Of a DNA stretch of 32,183 bases, positions 7,977 through 15,415 are shown piece after piece. Each line of letters starts with the position of its first letter. Positions within the stretch are counted from its first letter, which is position 1. Made by a program: the position numbers and the translations under genes. Source of the stretch: an uncultured Akkermansia sp. (GTDB lineage: Bacteria; Verrucomicrobiota; Verrucomicrobiia; Verrucomicrobiales; Akkermansiaceae); assembly GCA_900548895.1 (NCBI GenBank), contig URLZ01000030.1, forward strand, positions 1 to 32,183, written 5' to 3'. Below the pieces are notes generated by a model. That model was given only the letters and a program-made list of their open reading frames with translations. It had not been told where the DNA came from and searched no databases.

Positions 7977-9917
7977 TCAGAGTTCGTAGTAGGTGTAGCC
8001 GTTGAGGCCTTCGCGGTAGGCTTCGAGGGCGTCGCGGCGCTGGCGGGGGGTGATGCGTCCGTCTTCGACGGCGCGCTCGGCGATGGCTCGGAATTTGGCG
8101 ACGAGGTCCTTGGGGTCGTATTTGACGTAGCTGAGGACGTCGGCGACGGAGTCGCCCTCTTCCTCATGGGTGAGGACGGGGCGGCCGTTTTCGAGGTGCA
8201 CGCTCACGACGTTGGTGTCGCCGAGCAGGTTGTGGAGGTCGCCGAGGGTTTCCTGATAGGCGCCGACGAGGAAGACGGCGACGTAGTAGTTCTCCTGTCC
8301 TTCGACTTCGTGCAGGGGGAGGGATTTGGCGACGTCTTCGCGGTCGATGAAGCGGTCGACTTTGCCGTCGCAGTCGCAGGTGATGTCGACGAGCACGCTT
8401 TTCTGGGTGGGGCGCTCGCAGAGGCGCTGGATGGGCATGACGGGGAAGAGCTGGTCGATGGCCCAGGCGTCGGGAAGGCTCTGGAAGAGGGAGAAGTTGG
8501 CGTAATAGAAGTCCACCATGTTGTCGGAGACTTCCTTGAGGTCTTCGGGGATTTCGCTCATCTCGGCGAGGCGGCGCGCGATGAGGCCCATGATGTGCCA
8601 GTAGATGGCTTCGCCGACGCCGCGCTCGCGCAGGGTGGCGTTGCCGTAGAAGAACTGCATGCGCAGCTGGTCGCGGTAGTAGTTGGCGTCGTTGTAGCAC
8701 TCCTGGATGTTTTTGCCGCTGAGCATGCGGTGGGTTTCATCGAGGGCTTTGAGGATTTCGCTCGGGTTTTCGGGGAGGCTGGGGACTTTGGAGTCGTGCC
8801 CGGGTGCGCAGGTGACGTCGAGGATGTTGAAGATGAGCACGGAGTGGTAGGCGCTGATGGCGCGGCCGGACTCGGTGACGAGGGTGGGGTGCGGGATGTT
8901 GCACTTGGTGCACATTTCGCCGACGACTTCGACAATGTCGCGCGCGTACTCTTCGATGGAGTAGTTGCAGGAGGAGTGGAAGTTGGTCTGCGAGCCGTCG
9001 TAGTCGACGGCGAGGCCGCCGCCCATGTCGAGCGTGCCCATGGGGGCGCCTTCGCGGACGAGGTCGGTGTAGATGCGGCAGGCTTCGGTGAGGCCTTCGC
9101 GGATGACGGAGATGTTGGGGATCTGCGAGCCCTGATGGTAGTGCAGGACTTTGAGGCAGTGGAGCATGTTGACTTCCTTGAGCTGGTCGACGACGTCGAT
9201 GACCTGCGCGGCGTTGAGGCCGAAGACGGATTTGTCACCGGCGGATTCGCTCCAGTGCCCGGAGCCTTTAGCGGCGAGGCGCACGCGCACGCCGAGGTTG
9301 GGCTCCATGCCGAGTTTGCGGGCGCGCTCGAGGATGGCGGGCAGCTCGTTGGGCATTTCGAGGATGATGCAGATGTTGAGCCCCATGCGCTGGCCCATGA
9401 GGGCGAGGTCGATGAACTCGTCGTCCTTGTAGCCGTTGCACATGAGGAAGGCTTCGGGGTCGCACATCTGCGCCATGGCGGCGAGCAGCTCGGGCTTGGA
9501 GCCGGCTTCGAGGCCGTAGTGGTAGCGCGCGCCGTAGGAGACGATTTCCTCGACAATCTGGCGCTGCTGGTTGACTTTGATGGGGTAGACGCCGCGGTAT
9601 TCGCCCTGGTAGTTGACGGCTTTGATGGCGTCGCGGAAGCTGAGGTTGAGCTCATCGATGCGGGCGCGCAGCAGGTCGCGGAAGCGCAGCAGGACGGGGG
9701 CGTCGGTGCCGCGCTCGACGAGGCCCTGCACGATGCTCAGCAGGCTGATGTTGCGGTATTCGCCGGCGGTGTCCTGCAGGCGCACGGTGACTTCACCGGT
9801 GCGCGAGACGCTGAAGTAGCCGTTGCTCCAGTCTTCGATTCCGTAGAGGTCGGCTGAATCGGCGGCGGTCCAATTGCGCACTTTGCGCTTGATGGTGTTG
9901 TCCTTGCGTGCTGGCAT
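7977..9917 (-). CDS. speA: Biosynthetic arginine decarboxylase
   Basis: SpeA is a PLP enzyme that converts arginine to agmatine and CO2, the entry to polyamine synthesis. The 646-residue length fits the family (about 630-660). The PLP-binding Lys is Lys114 in GVYPIKVNQQ. The glycine-rich phosphate-binding motif is in DMGGGLAVDYDG, and the substrate/PLP motif CDCDGKVDRF lies in the C-terminal half. The N-terminus (MPARKDNTIKRKVRNW) leads into the family segment ADLYGIEDWSNGYFSV, supporting the ATG at 9917. The gene has its own near-consensus promoter and is divergent from the PutA-like gene. No Shine-Dalgarno motif is present. No agmatine-processing genes (aguA, speB) are in the window. Confidence 0.95.
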   Translation of the reverse strand: MPARKDNTIKRKVRNWTAADSADLYGIEDWSNGYFSVSRTGEVTVRLQDTAGEYRNISLLSIVQGLVERGTDAPVLLRFRDLLRARIDELNLSFRDAIKAVNYQGEYRGVYPIKVNQQRQIVEEIVSYGARYHYGLEAGSKPELLAAMAQMCDPEAFLMCNGYKDDEFIDLALMGQRMGLNICIILEMPNELPAILERARKLGMEPNLGVRVRLAAKGSGHWSESAGDKSVFGLNAAQVIDVVDQLKEVNMLHCLKVLHYHQGSQIPNISVIREGLTEACRIYTDLVREGAPMGTLDMGGGLAVDYDGSQTNFHSSCNYSIEEYARDIVEVVGEMCTKCNIPHPTLVTESGRAISAYHSVLIFNILDVTCAPGHDSKVPSLPENPSEILKALDETHRMLSGKNIQECYNDANYYRDQLRMQFFYGNATLRERGVGEAIYWHIMGLIARRLAEMSEIPEDLKEVSDNMVDFYYANFSLFQSLPDAWAIDQLFPVMPIQRLCERPTQKSVLVDITCDCDGKVDRFIDREDVAKSLPLHEVEGQENYYVAVFLVGAYQETLGDLHNLLGDTNVVSVHLENGRPVLTHEEEGDSVADVLSYVKYDPKDLVAKFRAIAERAVEDGRITPRQRRDALEAYREGLNGYTYYEL

Positions 9918-9955
9918 ATGCGTCTGGGTCTGTGATGGCTCAACAGTACCTGCGC

Positions 9956-9984
9956 GTTATATACCAAGGGGGTGAAAATGTCAA
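9956..9984 (-). promoter_or_regulatory. Near-consensus sigma-70 promoter of speA
   Basis: On the minus strand a perfect -35 box TTGACA (plus 9984-9979) and -10 box TATAAC (plus 9961-9956) are 17 bp apart. The predicted start near 9949 gives a leader of about 32 nt. Confidence 0.85.
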
Positions 9985-10041
9985 TGATAAGTTGATGGCT
10001 CTGCTGCCCGCCGAGCTTCGCGCGGAGGGCACAGTTTTCGC

Positions 10042-10071
10042 TTGCATGTCGGGAGGCTCAGGTGATACAAT
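10042..10071 (+). promoter_or_regulatory. Candidate promoter of the PutA-like gene, almost touching the ATG
   Basis: The -35 box TTGCAT (10042-10047) and -10 box TACAAT (10066-10071) are 18 bp apart. The predicted transcript start near 10078 is about 5 nt before the ATG at 10083, giving a nearly leaderless mRNA. The -10 box lies inside the alternative reading from GTG 10062, so the promoter and that longer start are mutually exclusive. Confidence 0.55.
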
Positions 10072-10082
10072 CCCTTGCAGCC

Positions 10083-13000
10083 ATGGCTGCATCAGACATC
10101 AGTTTTCATCTGGAGCAAATCAGAAAGCGCAAGTGGGACGACAGGAGTCTGGCGCAGAAGGCTCTCCAGCTCGCTGCCGAGCTTCAGACGGGGGCTCTTC
10201 GCTATCTGAGCGCTTCGGAGCGCACGCTGCTCTCGGCGCTCAGCCGGCTGGCGGCGGACAATCGCAACCGCCGCTTCATCCGCAGTTTGTGCTCGCAGGT
10301 GTTTCACTGCTCGGATCCGCAGAGCCGCGCGGAGCAGCTCCGCCGCCTCATCTCCGATTTCAACGGGATTCCGAATCTATTCAGCACGATGGGCAAGATC
10401 CGCCTCAAGGGGGCGGCTATTGCGCCCCGCAGTTTACAGGCGGCGGCGATGGCGGAGGTGCGCCGCGTGTTTCAGTCGACTTTCGGCGAGCTGACGCTGC
10501 CGCAGGAGGCGGATCGCGTGGGCAAAAAGGTGCGCGAGATGGGCAAGGCGGGGATTGCGGCGGTGATTGCTCCGCTGGCGCCAGATGTGTTCGGCGAGAA
10601 GAGTGCGGAGCGTTATGTGCGCAATCTCGAGGCGGTGCTCAGCAAGCAGCAGGAGTCGGGCGTGGTGATTGATCCCCGCCGCCTCTGCCCCTCGCTCTCG
10701 GCGTATTCCCCCGAACAGGGAGCGGCGCTTCTGGCGGAGAAGATTTCGGCGCTGGTGGAGTTGTCCGCCCGCGGTTCGGCTCCGCGACGCCTGCTGCTGG
10801 AGTGCGGTCTCTCCGATGTGGCGGCGATTGTGTCTGATGCGTTCCGCCGGGTGATGGAGAGCTGCGGAGAGAAGGCGTCGGGGCTGATTTTGGAGCTTCC
10901 GGGTTATCTGAGTTCGTCGGAGTCTCTGCTGCGCGAGCTGATCACTTGGGCGTCGGCCCGCTGTGCGAAGGGGGCGGCCCCGGTGCGCCTCGCGCTGATC
11001 AAGGGGGCTTCGCTGATGGAGGAGCAGCAGCTCAATCATCTGTATGGTTCCCGGGCTCCGCTGAGCCGCAGCAAGCTGGAGACGGATCGCCGCTTCAAGC
11101 GTCTGCTGCGGGTGGCGATGGCGGAGTCCAAGGGGGCGCTGCTGCCGATGATCGGGACGCACAGTTGCTTTGACTTGGCCTACGGGTTGCTGCTCTGGGC
11201 CAGCAGCGGCAAAAAGGGGATGCCGGGCATTCTGCTCACGGAGGGGCTCGGCAACCATCAGGCGCGCCTGCTGGCGCGGCAGGGGGCGGATGTGACGCTG
11301 CGCTGCTTGGCGACGGCGGCGGGCGGTGAGGCGGAGTTCGAGCACTACCTCATCACGCTGCTCAATGAGCTGGCGCTGCCGGACGGCTTTCTCTCCGGCG
11401 GCTATGCGGTGGAGACGACGTCGATGGAGTGGAATTCCATGCGCCAGCATTTCCTGGCCTCGGTTGACCGCGTGGACGAGTCGGCGCGCAAGCGTCCGGA
11501 GTCCGAGGGCTTCGAGAGCTGCGGGCTGGGGCGCATGCTGGAGCGCTCGCACATCGATGCGCTGTATCACGAGGCGCACAAGGCCCACGAGTCGAGCCCG
11601 AGCTCGCTGGAGCTGCGGCTGGCCGGTCGCCCCTATGAGAGCCGCCTGACCTGCATTCACCGCTCGCTGACGGTGCCCGGGTTGGCGGAGTATCGCTTTC
11701 CGGTGGCGGACTACGAGGCGCTGCACGAGGTGCTGCGCCGCGCGGGCGAGGCTCAGCGGCAAAAGTCCGAGGAGCAGGATCTGCGCCGCCGCACGCTGCT
11801 GCGACTGGCGCGCAGCTTGGAGGAGGCGGGCGAGGAGCTCGCGGGTCTGATGGCCAGCGATGCGGGCTACACGCTGCGCGATGCCGATGTTGAGCTGTGC
11901 AATGCGGTGAATGCCTGCCGCTTCTGCGCGCGCGAGCTGGCGGCGGACGGTTTTCCCGACGGCACGAGGCCTTCGCCCCTCGGTGTGGCGGTGGTGGCTC
12001 CCTCGCCGAATCATCCGGTGGAGGAGGCCGTGTCGGGTGTGGCGGCGGCCTGGGCCGCGGGCAATGCGGTGATTTATCGGCCGCCATTGGCCTGCATGAG
12101 GCTCAGCCTGCGCCTGCACGAGCTCATGCAGGCGGCGGGCATGAAGGAGCCTTCTCTGCAGCTCTTGGCCTGTCTGGACAATGAGATGACGGATCAGTTG
12201 ATGGCGGACGCTCGCGTCAAGCTCGTGGTGGCTTCGCTCAGCGAGGCGCGCCGCCGGCGCTTGGCGGAGAATAACCCGGACTGCCGCCTGGCTGCGCCGA
12301 GCTGCGGGGCCGGAGTTGTGTATCTGGACGCCCCATGCGACTGGAGGCAGGCGGTGCGCGATCTCGCCGCGGCGCTGCGACGCCGCTCGGGGCGCGCCCA
12401 GGGCTGCCCGCATCTCGTGCTCATTCACGAGTCGCTGGGGGACAACCACCATTTTCTGCATGCGCTCAGCGACGCGCTCAGCTCCTGCAAGGCCGCCCCG
12501 GGCTGGGTGGAGGGCAGCGGCGTGGGGCCGATGCCGGAGCCGCTGACGGACGAGGAGCGCCGCCTGCTGCAAGGGGTGGAGGGCGACGGGGAGTGGCTGG
12601 TGCAGCCCTTCCCGGCGGAGCTGGGTTCGCAGCTCTGGTCGCCGGGTCTGCGGCTCGGGGTGAAGGCTGACGGCCCCTATGCGACGGGGGCGAGCCGCCT
12701 TCCGCTGCTCTCGCTGCTGAAGGTTTCGGGGGTGGACGAGGCCATCTCTCTTCAAAATCGCCTGAGCCGAGGCGGCGTGGCCATCATCTACACGCTCAAT
12801 GACGAGGTGCGCAAGCGCTGGCGCAAGGCTGTCGCCGCGAGTCATCAGGGCATCAACTGCTGCCCTGCCCCGCAGCCTGGCATCATTCCGGGCGGCTCTC
12901 GAGGGGATGTGTGCTTTGCGCCCAATCCCTGCGGCAGCAATCTGCCGGCGGTCTTCTGCCGCTGGGAGGAGGTGGCGCGCCCGCAGCGGCGCGGCAAGCA

Positions 13001-13580
13001 GCGCGATGTGCCCTTCTCGCCTTGGGAGCAGTTGCAGCCCAAGCCGGATCCCGAGGACTTTACGCGTCTGACGGCGGCGGCTGATTCGATTTCGTACTGG
13101 TGGACGGAGGAGTTCGGCAAGCGCCACCTCCTCGATCCGAAGCCGGGGGAGACGACGGAGCTGAGCTACCGCCCGGTGTCGGTCTGCCTGCGCGTGGAGG
13201 AGAGCTGCTCGAACGCCGACCTCGGCATTGCTCTGATGGCGGCGCTGCGCGCAGGATGCGAGACGCACCTGAGCTGCGCGACGATGCGCCCGTGGATGCA
13301 GCGCGAGCTTGCGCCTTTGGGCGTGAGCATCTGCGAGGAGAGCCGCAGCGATTACCAAGAGCGCTTCACGGACTTTGCGCGCCGCGGGGTGCGCGTTCGC
13401 GACTGGGACGCTACGCCGGAGACGCTGCGGGCTGCTGCAGCCTGCGGGCTGGAGATTGACACGGCTCCCGTGGTCTCCAACGGTCGTCTGGAGATGCTGC
13501 ACGGCCTACGCGAGCTGGTCGTGACGCGCCGCACGGCGCGCTACGGCAATCTGCATGATGACGACGGCTCGGCGGGCTGA
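10083..13580 (+). CDS. putA: Divergent PutA-like proline dehydrogenase/P5C dehydrogenase
   Basis: PutA oxidises proline to glutamate with an FAD proline dehydrogenase domain and an NAD aldehyde dehydrogenase domain. Both are recognisable in this 1165-residue protein. The barrel part (about 120-450) has RLALIKGAS (Lys307), SKLETDRRFKR, GTHSCFDLAYGL and LTEGLGNHQARLL. The aldehyde dehydrogenase part (about 540-1000) has PNHPVEEAVSGVAAAWAAGNAVIYRPP, a Cys at 775 in RAQGCPHL aligned with the usual GQRCSAL nucleophile, and GVDEAISLQNRLSRGG. Key positions look lost. The FAD-contacting Arg pair before the barrel end is replaced by HYLITLLNE, the general-base Glu (LAE-type motif) reads LAAPSCGAG, and the E-x-FGP motif is absent. 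It may be a weak or altered enzyme. The alternative start is GTG 10062 (1172 aa), preceded by GGGAGG. Confidence 0.72.
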   Translation: MAASDISFHLEQIRKRKWDDRSLAQKALQLAAELQTGALRYLSASERTLLSALSRLAADNRNRRFIRSLCSQVFHCSDPQSRAEQLRRLISDFNGIPNLFSTMGKIRLKGAAIAPRSLQAAAMAEVRRVFQSTFGELTLPQEADRVGKKVREMGKAGIAAVIAPLAPDVFGEKSAERYVRNLEAVLSKQQESGVVIDPRRLCPSLSAYSPEQGAALLAEKISALVELSARGSAPRRLLLECGLSDVAAIVSDAFRRVMESCGEKASGLILELPGYLSSSESLLRELITWASARCAKGAAPVRLALIKGASLMEEQQLNHLYGSRAPLSRSKLETDRRFKRLLRVAMAESKGALLPMIGTHSCFDLAYGLLLWASSGKKGMPGILLTEGLGNHQARLLARQGADVTLRCLATAAGGEAEFEHYLITLLNELALPDGFLSGGYAVETTSMEWNSMRQHFLASVDRVDESARKRPESEGFESCGLGRMLERSHIDALYHEAHKAHESSPSSLELRLAGRPYESRLTCIHRSLTVPGLAEYRFPVADYEALHEVLRRAGEAQRQKSEEQDLRRRTLLRLARSLEEAGEELAGLMASDAGYTLRDADVELCNAVNACRFCARELAADGFPDGTRPSPLGVAVVAPSPNHPVEEAVSGVAAAWAAGNAVIYRPPLACMRLSLRLHELMQAAGMKEPSLQLLACLDNEMTDQLMADARVKLVVASLSEARRRRLAENNPDCRLAAPSCGAGVVYLDAPCDWRQAVRDLAAALRRRSGRAQGCPHLVLIHESLGDNHHFLHALSDALSSCKAAPGWVEGSGVGPMPEPLTDEERRLLQGVEGDGEWLVQPFPAELGSQLWSPGLRLGVKADGPYATGASRLPLLSLLKVSGVDEAISLQNRLSRGGVAIIYTLNDEVRKRWRKAVAASHQGINCCPAPQPGIIPGGSRGDVCFAPNPCGSNLPAVFCRWEEVARPQRRGKQRDVPFSPWEQLQPKPDPEDFTRLTAAADSISYWWTEEFGKRHLLDPKPGETTELSYRPVSVCLRVEESCSNADLGIALMAALRAGCETHLSCATMRPWMQRELAPLGVSICEESRSDYQERFTDFARRGVRVRDWDATPETLRAAAACGLEIDTAPVVSNGRLEMLHGLRELVVTRRTARYGNLHDDDGSAG

Positions 13581-13926
13581 TCCCCGCCCCCCTCCCCAGG
13601 CTTCAGCTCCGGCGGAGGGGCTGAAAGAGATCCCCTCCTCTCCGAACGAGCGCCAAGAGACCGGCGCTCGTTCGCGGCTCAGGCTCCCGCTCTTCCCCGA
13701 GGAGGGGCCACCGGCTAGCCGTGATTCCCCGGCCTCAGCTGCGTCTCTGCCCCCGCAGGTATGAAGGGGGGGGTCAGGAAAGCCGGAGGCGGTGCAAGCA
13801 GCGCTTCCCTCTGGGTCTGAAAAGAGACCCTCAAGTTTTCAATAACGCGCCGCAGGCCTCCTCACCCGTTGGCCACCAGCCGTGCTCGAGCAAGCATCCT
13901 GTCCCCAGCCCTTGAAAACCACCTGT
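13581..13926. other. Convergent intergenic region at the strand-composition switch
   Basis: This gap separates the ends of the PutA-like and trxA genes. It contains the hairpin at 13643-13674 and a weak 6-bp hairpin (13813-13830, arms GGGTCT/AGACCC, followed by TCAAGTTTT) that might end putA transcription. Around here the plus strand changes from G-rich to C-rich. I looked for a XerCD dif-like site and saw none matching known consensus. No coding region is credible. Confidence 0.45.
13643..13674. repeat. Perfect 12-bp inverted repeat without U-tract
   Basis: Arms CGAACGAGCGCC and GGCGCTCGTTCG are perfectly complementary around an 8-nt loop (AAGAGACC). No T-run follows on either strand, so it is not a standard intrinsic terminator. 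It lies 62 bp after the putA-like stop. Confidence 0.75.
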
Positions 13927-13960
13927 AAAAAAGGCGCCGCTACCCAACGGCAGCGGCGCC
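13927..13960 (-). terminator. Rho-independent terminator of trxA
   Basis: On the minus strand a perfect 9-bp stem (GGCGCCGCT/AGCGGCGCC) with a 10-nt loop is followed directly by TTTTTT. It lies 21 bp after the trxA stop. Confidence 0.93.
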
Positions 13961-13981
13961 CGGAACGAGATGATTGAATGT

Positions 13982-14305
13982 TTAGCCCTCGATGCAGGCC
14001 TTGAGGCGTGAAACGATGTTGTCTTTGGAGGTTGCACCGACGATGGTCTCCACCACCGCGCCACCCTTCATGAAGAGCAGCGTCGGGATCGAGCGAACGC
14101 CATAGCGCTGAGCCAGATTGGGGCAGGCATCAACGTCAATCTTGACGACCTTGGCCTTGCCTTCAAACTCCTTGGAGATCTGGTCGATGATCGGCGAGAT
14201 CATCTTGCAGGGGCCGCACCAAGTGGCCCAGAAGTCCGCCAAAACGGGAAGGGAGGAGCGAAGCACCTCATCTTCGAAGTTACTTTCAGTAATTTGTGTA
14301 GCCAT
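13982..14305 (-). CDS. trxA: Thioredoxin
   Basis: Thioredoxin reduces disulfides in cytosolic proteins and is recharged by thioredoxin reductase. The 107-residue length is typical. The active site WCGPC lies in DFWATWCGPCKM (about residues 29-33), the cis-proline is in VRSIPTLLFMKGG, and DVDACPNLAQRYGV precedes it. There is no signal peptide, so it is cytosolic. It lies 41 bp downstream of the proline-rich membrane protein on the same strand with no terminator between, so the two are probably co-transcribed; a strong terminator follows. Only a weak GAAAG precedes the ATG. Confidence 0.96.
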   Translation of the reverse strand: MATQITESNFEDEVLRSSLPVLADFWATWCGPCKMISPIIDQISKEFEGKAKVVKIDVDACPNLAQRYGVRSIPTLLFMKGGAVVETIVGATSKDNIVSRLKACIEG

Positions 14306-14346
14306 ATCTTTCAGATTCAGTTGGGGGTGTGTTTGTTGAAAATTGA

Positions 14347-15285
14347 TTACTCCGCCGAGTCGGAATCATCGCTACTCTCCTCATCGGCAGCGTCCTCTGA
14401 CGAGGACTCCTCGTCATACGAGCTGTCATCCGAGGCATAATCCGAGGACGAACTGCCGGCAGAAGCCGCAGAGCCCTCCACCGTCGGCGTGCCGAAAATG
14501 CGCTGGCTATTGAGCATGCGACCGATGAGCTGATCCGTCTGATACTGAGCAAAGACGAACCAACCGGCCACCAGCAGGGCGATGATCGAGAAGGTCAGCA
14601 CCACGGGGCTCGGGCGAGCGGGCTCTTCCTCGGGCTCGGCCACCTTGCCGAAACCGGCAGGCTTCGTGAAGCCGGTGGGCTTCGTCGCCGCCCCCTTGGG
14701 AGACAGAGGAACCGTGGCCTTGGGCATCGCCGCCGTCGGCGTGCTCGGCGTCGAAGGAGGCGTAGCGTGAGGAGCCACGGGCTGAGAGCCGGGCTTCGAG
14801 GGAGCCTTCGGAGCAGCCAAGGGAATGGTCGACGGGCCGCTCGGGCGGGACGTCGGACGCTCAGAGCCCAACACGACCGTGCGAACCGGGGCGGCCGGGG
14901 CGCTGGGAGCACCGGGACGAGCCGGAGCCGAGGGCGGAGTCAGCGGCACCGTTGTTGCGCCGGATGGGCGTGCCACGCTCGGCGCCACGGGAGCCGCCGG
15001 ACGCGGAACCGTCATCGGCCGCGTCGCGCCGGTACCACCGCCGGCATGCGGCGCCGTCGGGGGCACGGGAGCTGCCGGATGCGGCACGGAGGGAGGCACC
15101 GGTGCACCGGGGCGGGGCACCGAAGGCGGCACCGGAGCTCCGGGGCGCGGAACAGAAGGAGGAACAGGCGCACCGGGGCGCGGGACGGAGGGAGGAACGG
15201 GAGCGCCGGGACGGGGAACGGAAGGGGGCACGGGAGCACCGGAGGGAGGAACGGGTGCGGGATGGGGCGGAGGAGGCGTACTCAT
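14347..15285 (-). CDS. Proline-rich-repeat single-pass membrane protein
   Basis: I do not recognise this 312-residue protein as a named family. Residues 15-80 consist of six 11-residue units, four reading PGAPVPPSVPR or differing only at the first residue, and two ending in His. A Pro/Ala/Ser/Thr-rich low-complexity region follows to about 225. One transmembrane helix (about 228-247, VVLTFSIIALLVAGWFVFA) is preceded by Arg- and Lys-containing sequence, suggesting N-in/C-out. The last 45 residues are almost only Ser, Asp and Glu, an acidic tail probably outside the membrane. Such Pro-rich arms often act as spacers or SH3-like ligands, but no function can be assigned. It is upstream of trxA in a likely operon. 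No Shine-Dalgarno motif is seen. Confidence 0.8.
   Translation of the reverse strand: MSTPPPPHPAPVPPSGAPVPPSVPRPGAPVPPSVPRPGAPVPPSVPRPGAPVPPSVPRPGAPVPPSVPHPAAPVPPTAPHAGGGTGATRPMTVPRPAAPVAPSVARPSGATTVPLTPPSAPARPGAPSAPAAPVRTVVLGSERPTSRPSGPSTIPLAAPKAPSKPGSQPVAPHATPPSTPSTPTAAMPKATVPLSPKGAATKPTGFTKPAGFGKVAEPEEEPARPSPVVLTFSIIALLVAGWFVFAQYQTDQLIGRMLNSQRIFGTPTVEGSAASAGSSSSDYASDDSSYDEESSSEDAADEESSDDSDSAE
15046..15243 (-). repeat. Six tandem 33-bp units encoding an 11-residue Pro-rich repeat
   Basis: The units encode (P/S)GAPVPPSVP(R/H) and a final degenerate PAAPVPPTAPH. Where adjacent units encode identical peptides, the DNA differs almost only at third codon positions. For example, the unit at 15117-15149 and the next at 15150-15182 differ at eight sites, all synonymous. 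Confidence 0.85.
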
Positions 15286-15327
15286 AACGTCGTAAGGTCT
15301 GGGAGCCGCGAGGTTGCGGATTTCTTT

Positions 15328-15356
15328 TATATTGCACTTTTTTTACGGCTTTGCAA
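15328..15356 (-). promoter_or_regulatory. Candidate promoter of the Pro-rich protein-trxA operon
   Basis: On the minus strand TTGCAA (plus 15356-15351) and AATATA (plus 15333-15328) are 17 bp apart; TATAAA two bases further is an alternative -10 box with 19-bp spacing. The leader would be about 35-40 nt. Confidence 0.5.
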
Positions 15357-15360
15357 GCGG

Positions 15361-15395
15361 AAAACGCCTCGGCGTGCATTTTTTCACCTCGAGGC
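15361..15395 (-). terminator. Probable intrinsic terminator of the ligase-like gene
   Basis: On the minus strand the arms GCCTCG and CGAGGC close a loop containing a further GTG/CAC pairing, followed by GTTTT. It lies about 20 bp after the ligase-like stop and immediately before the next promoter. The stem is short, so confidence is moderate. Confidence 0.5.
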
Positions 15396-15415
15396 CGGAA
15401 GAGAAGCCGCGTCCG

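Noticed and set aside
7668..9857. Plus-strand frame of over 700 codons across speA
   Set aside because: Shadow of speA; the opposite strand has full SpeA motifs and a near-consensus promoter.
10434..13502. Minus-strand open frame of about 1000 codons across the PutA-like gene
   Set aside because: Arg/His/Leu/Ala/Gln-rich with no motif, antisense to a gene with recognisable PRODH and ALDH blocks.
13770..13810. Resemblance to the conserved SRP RNA core (GTCAGG...CCGGA...AGCAGC)
   Set aside because: Extra bases interrupt the core and the exact GGAAGCAGCC-type tetraloop/internal-loop sequence is missing; no flanking pairing was found.
13581..14346. Search for a XerCD dif site near the composition switch
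   Set aside because: No 28-bp sequence resembling known dif consensus arms was found, so no site is annotated.
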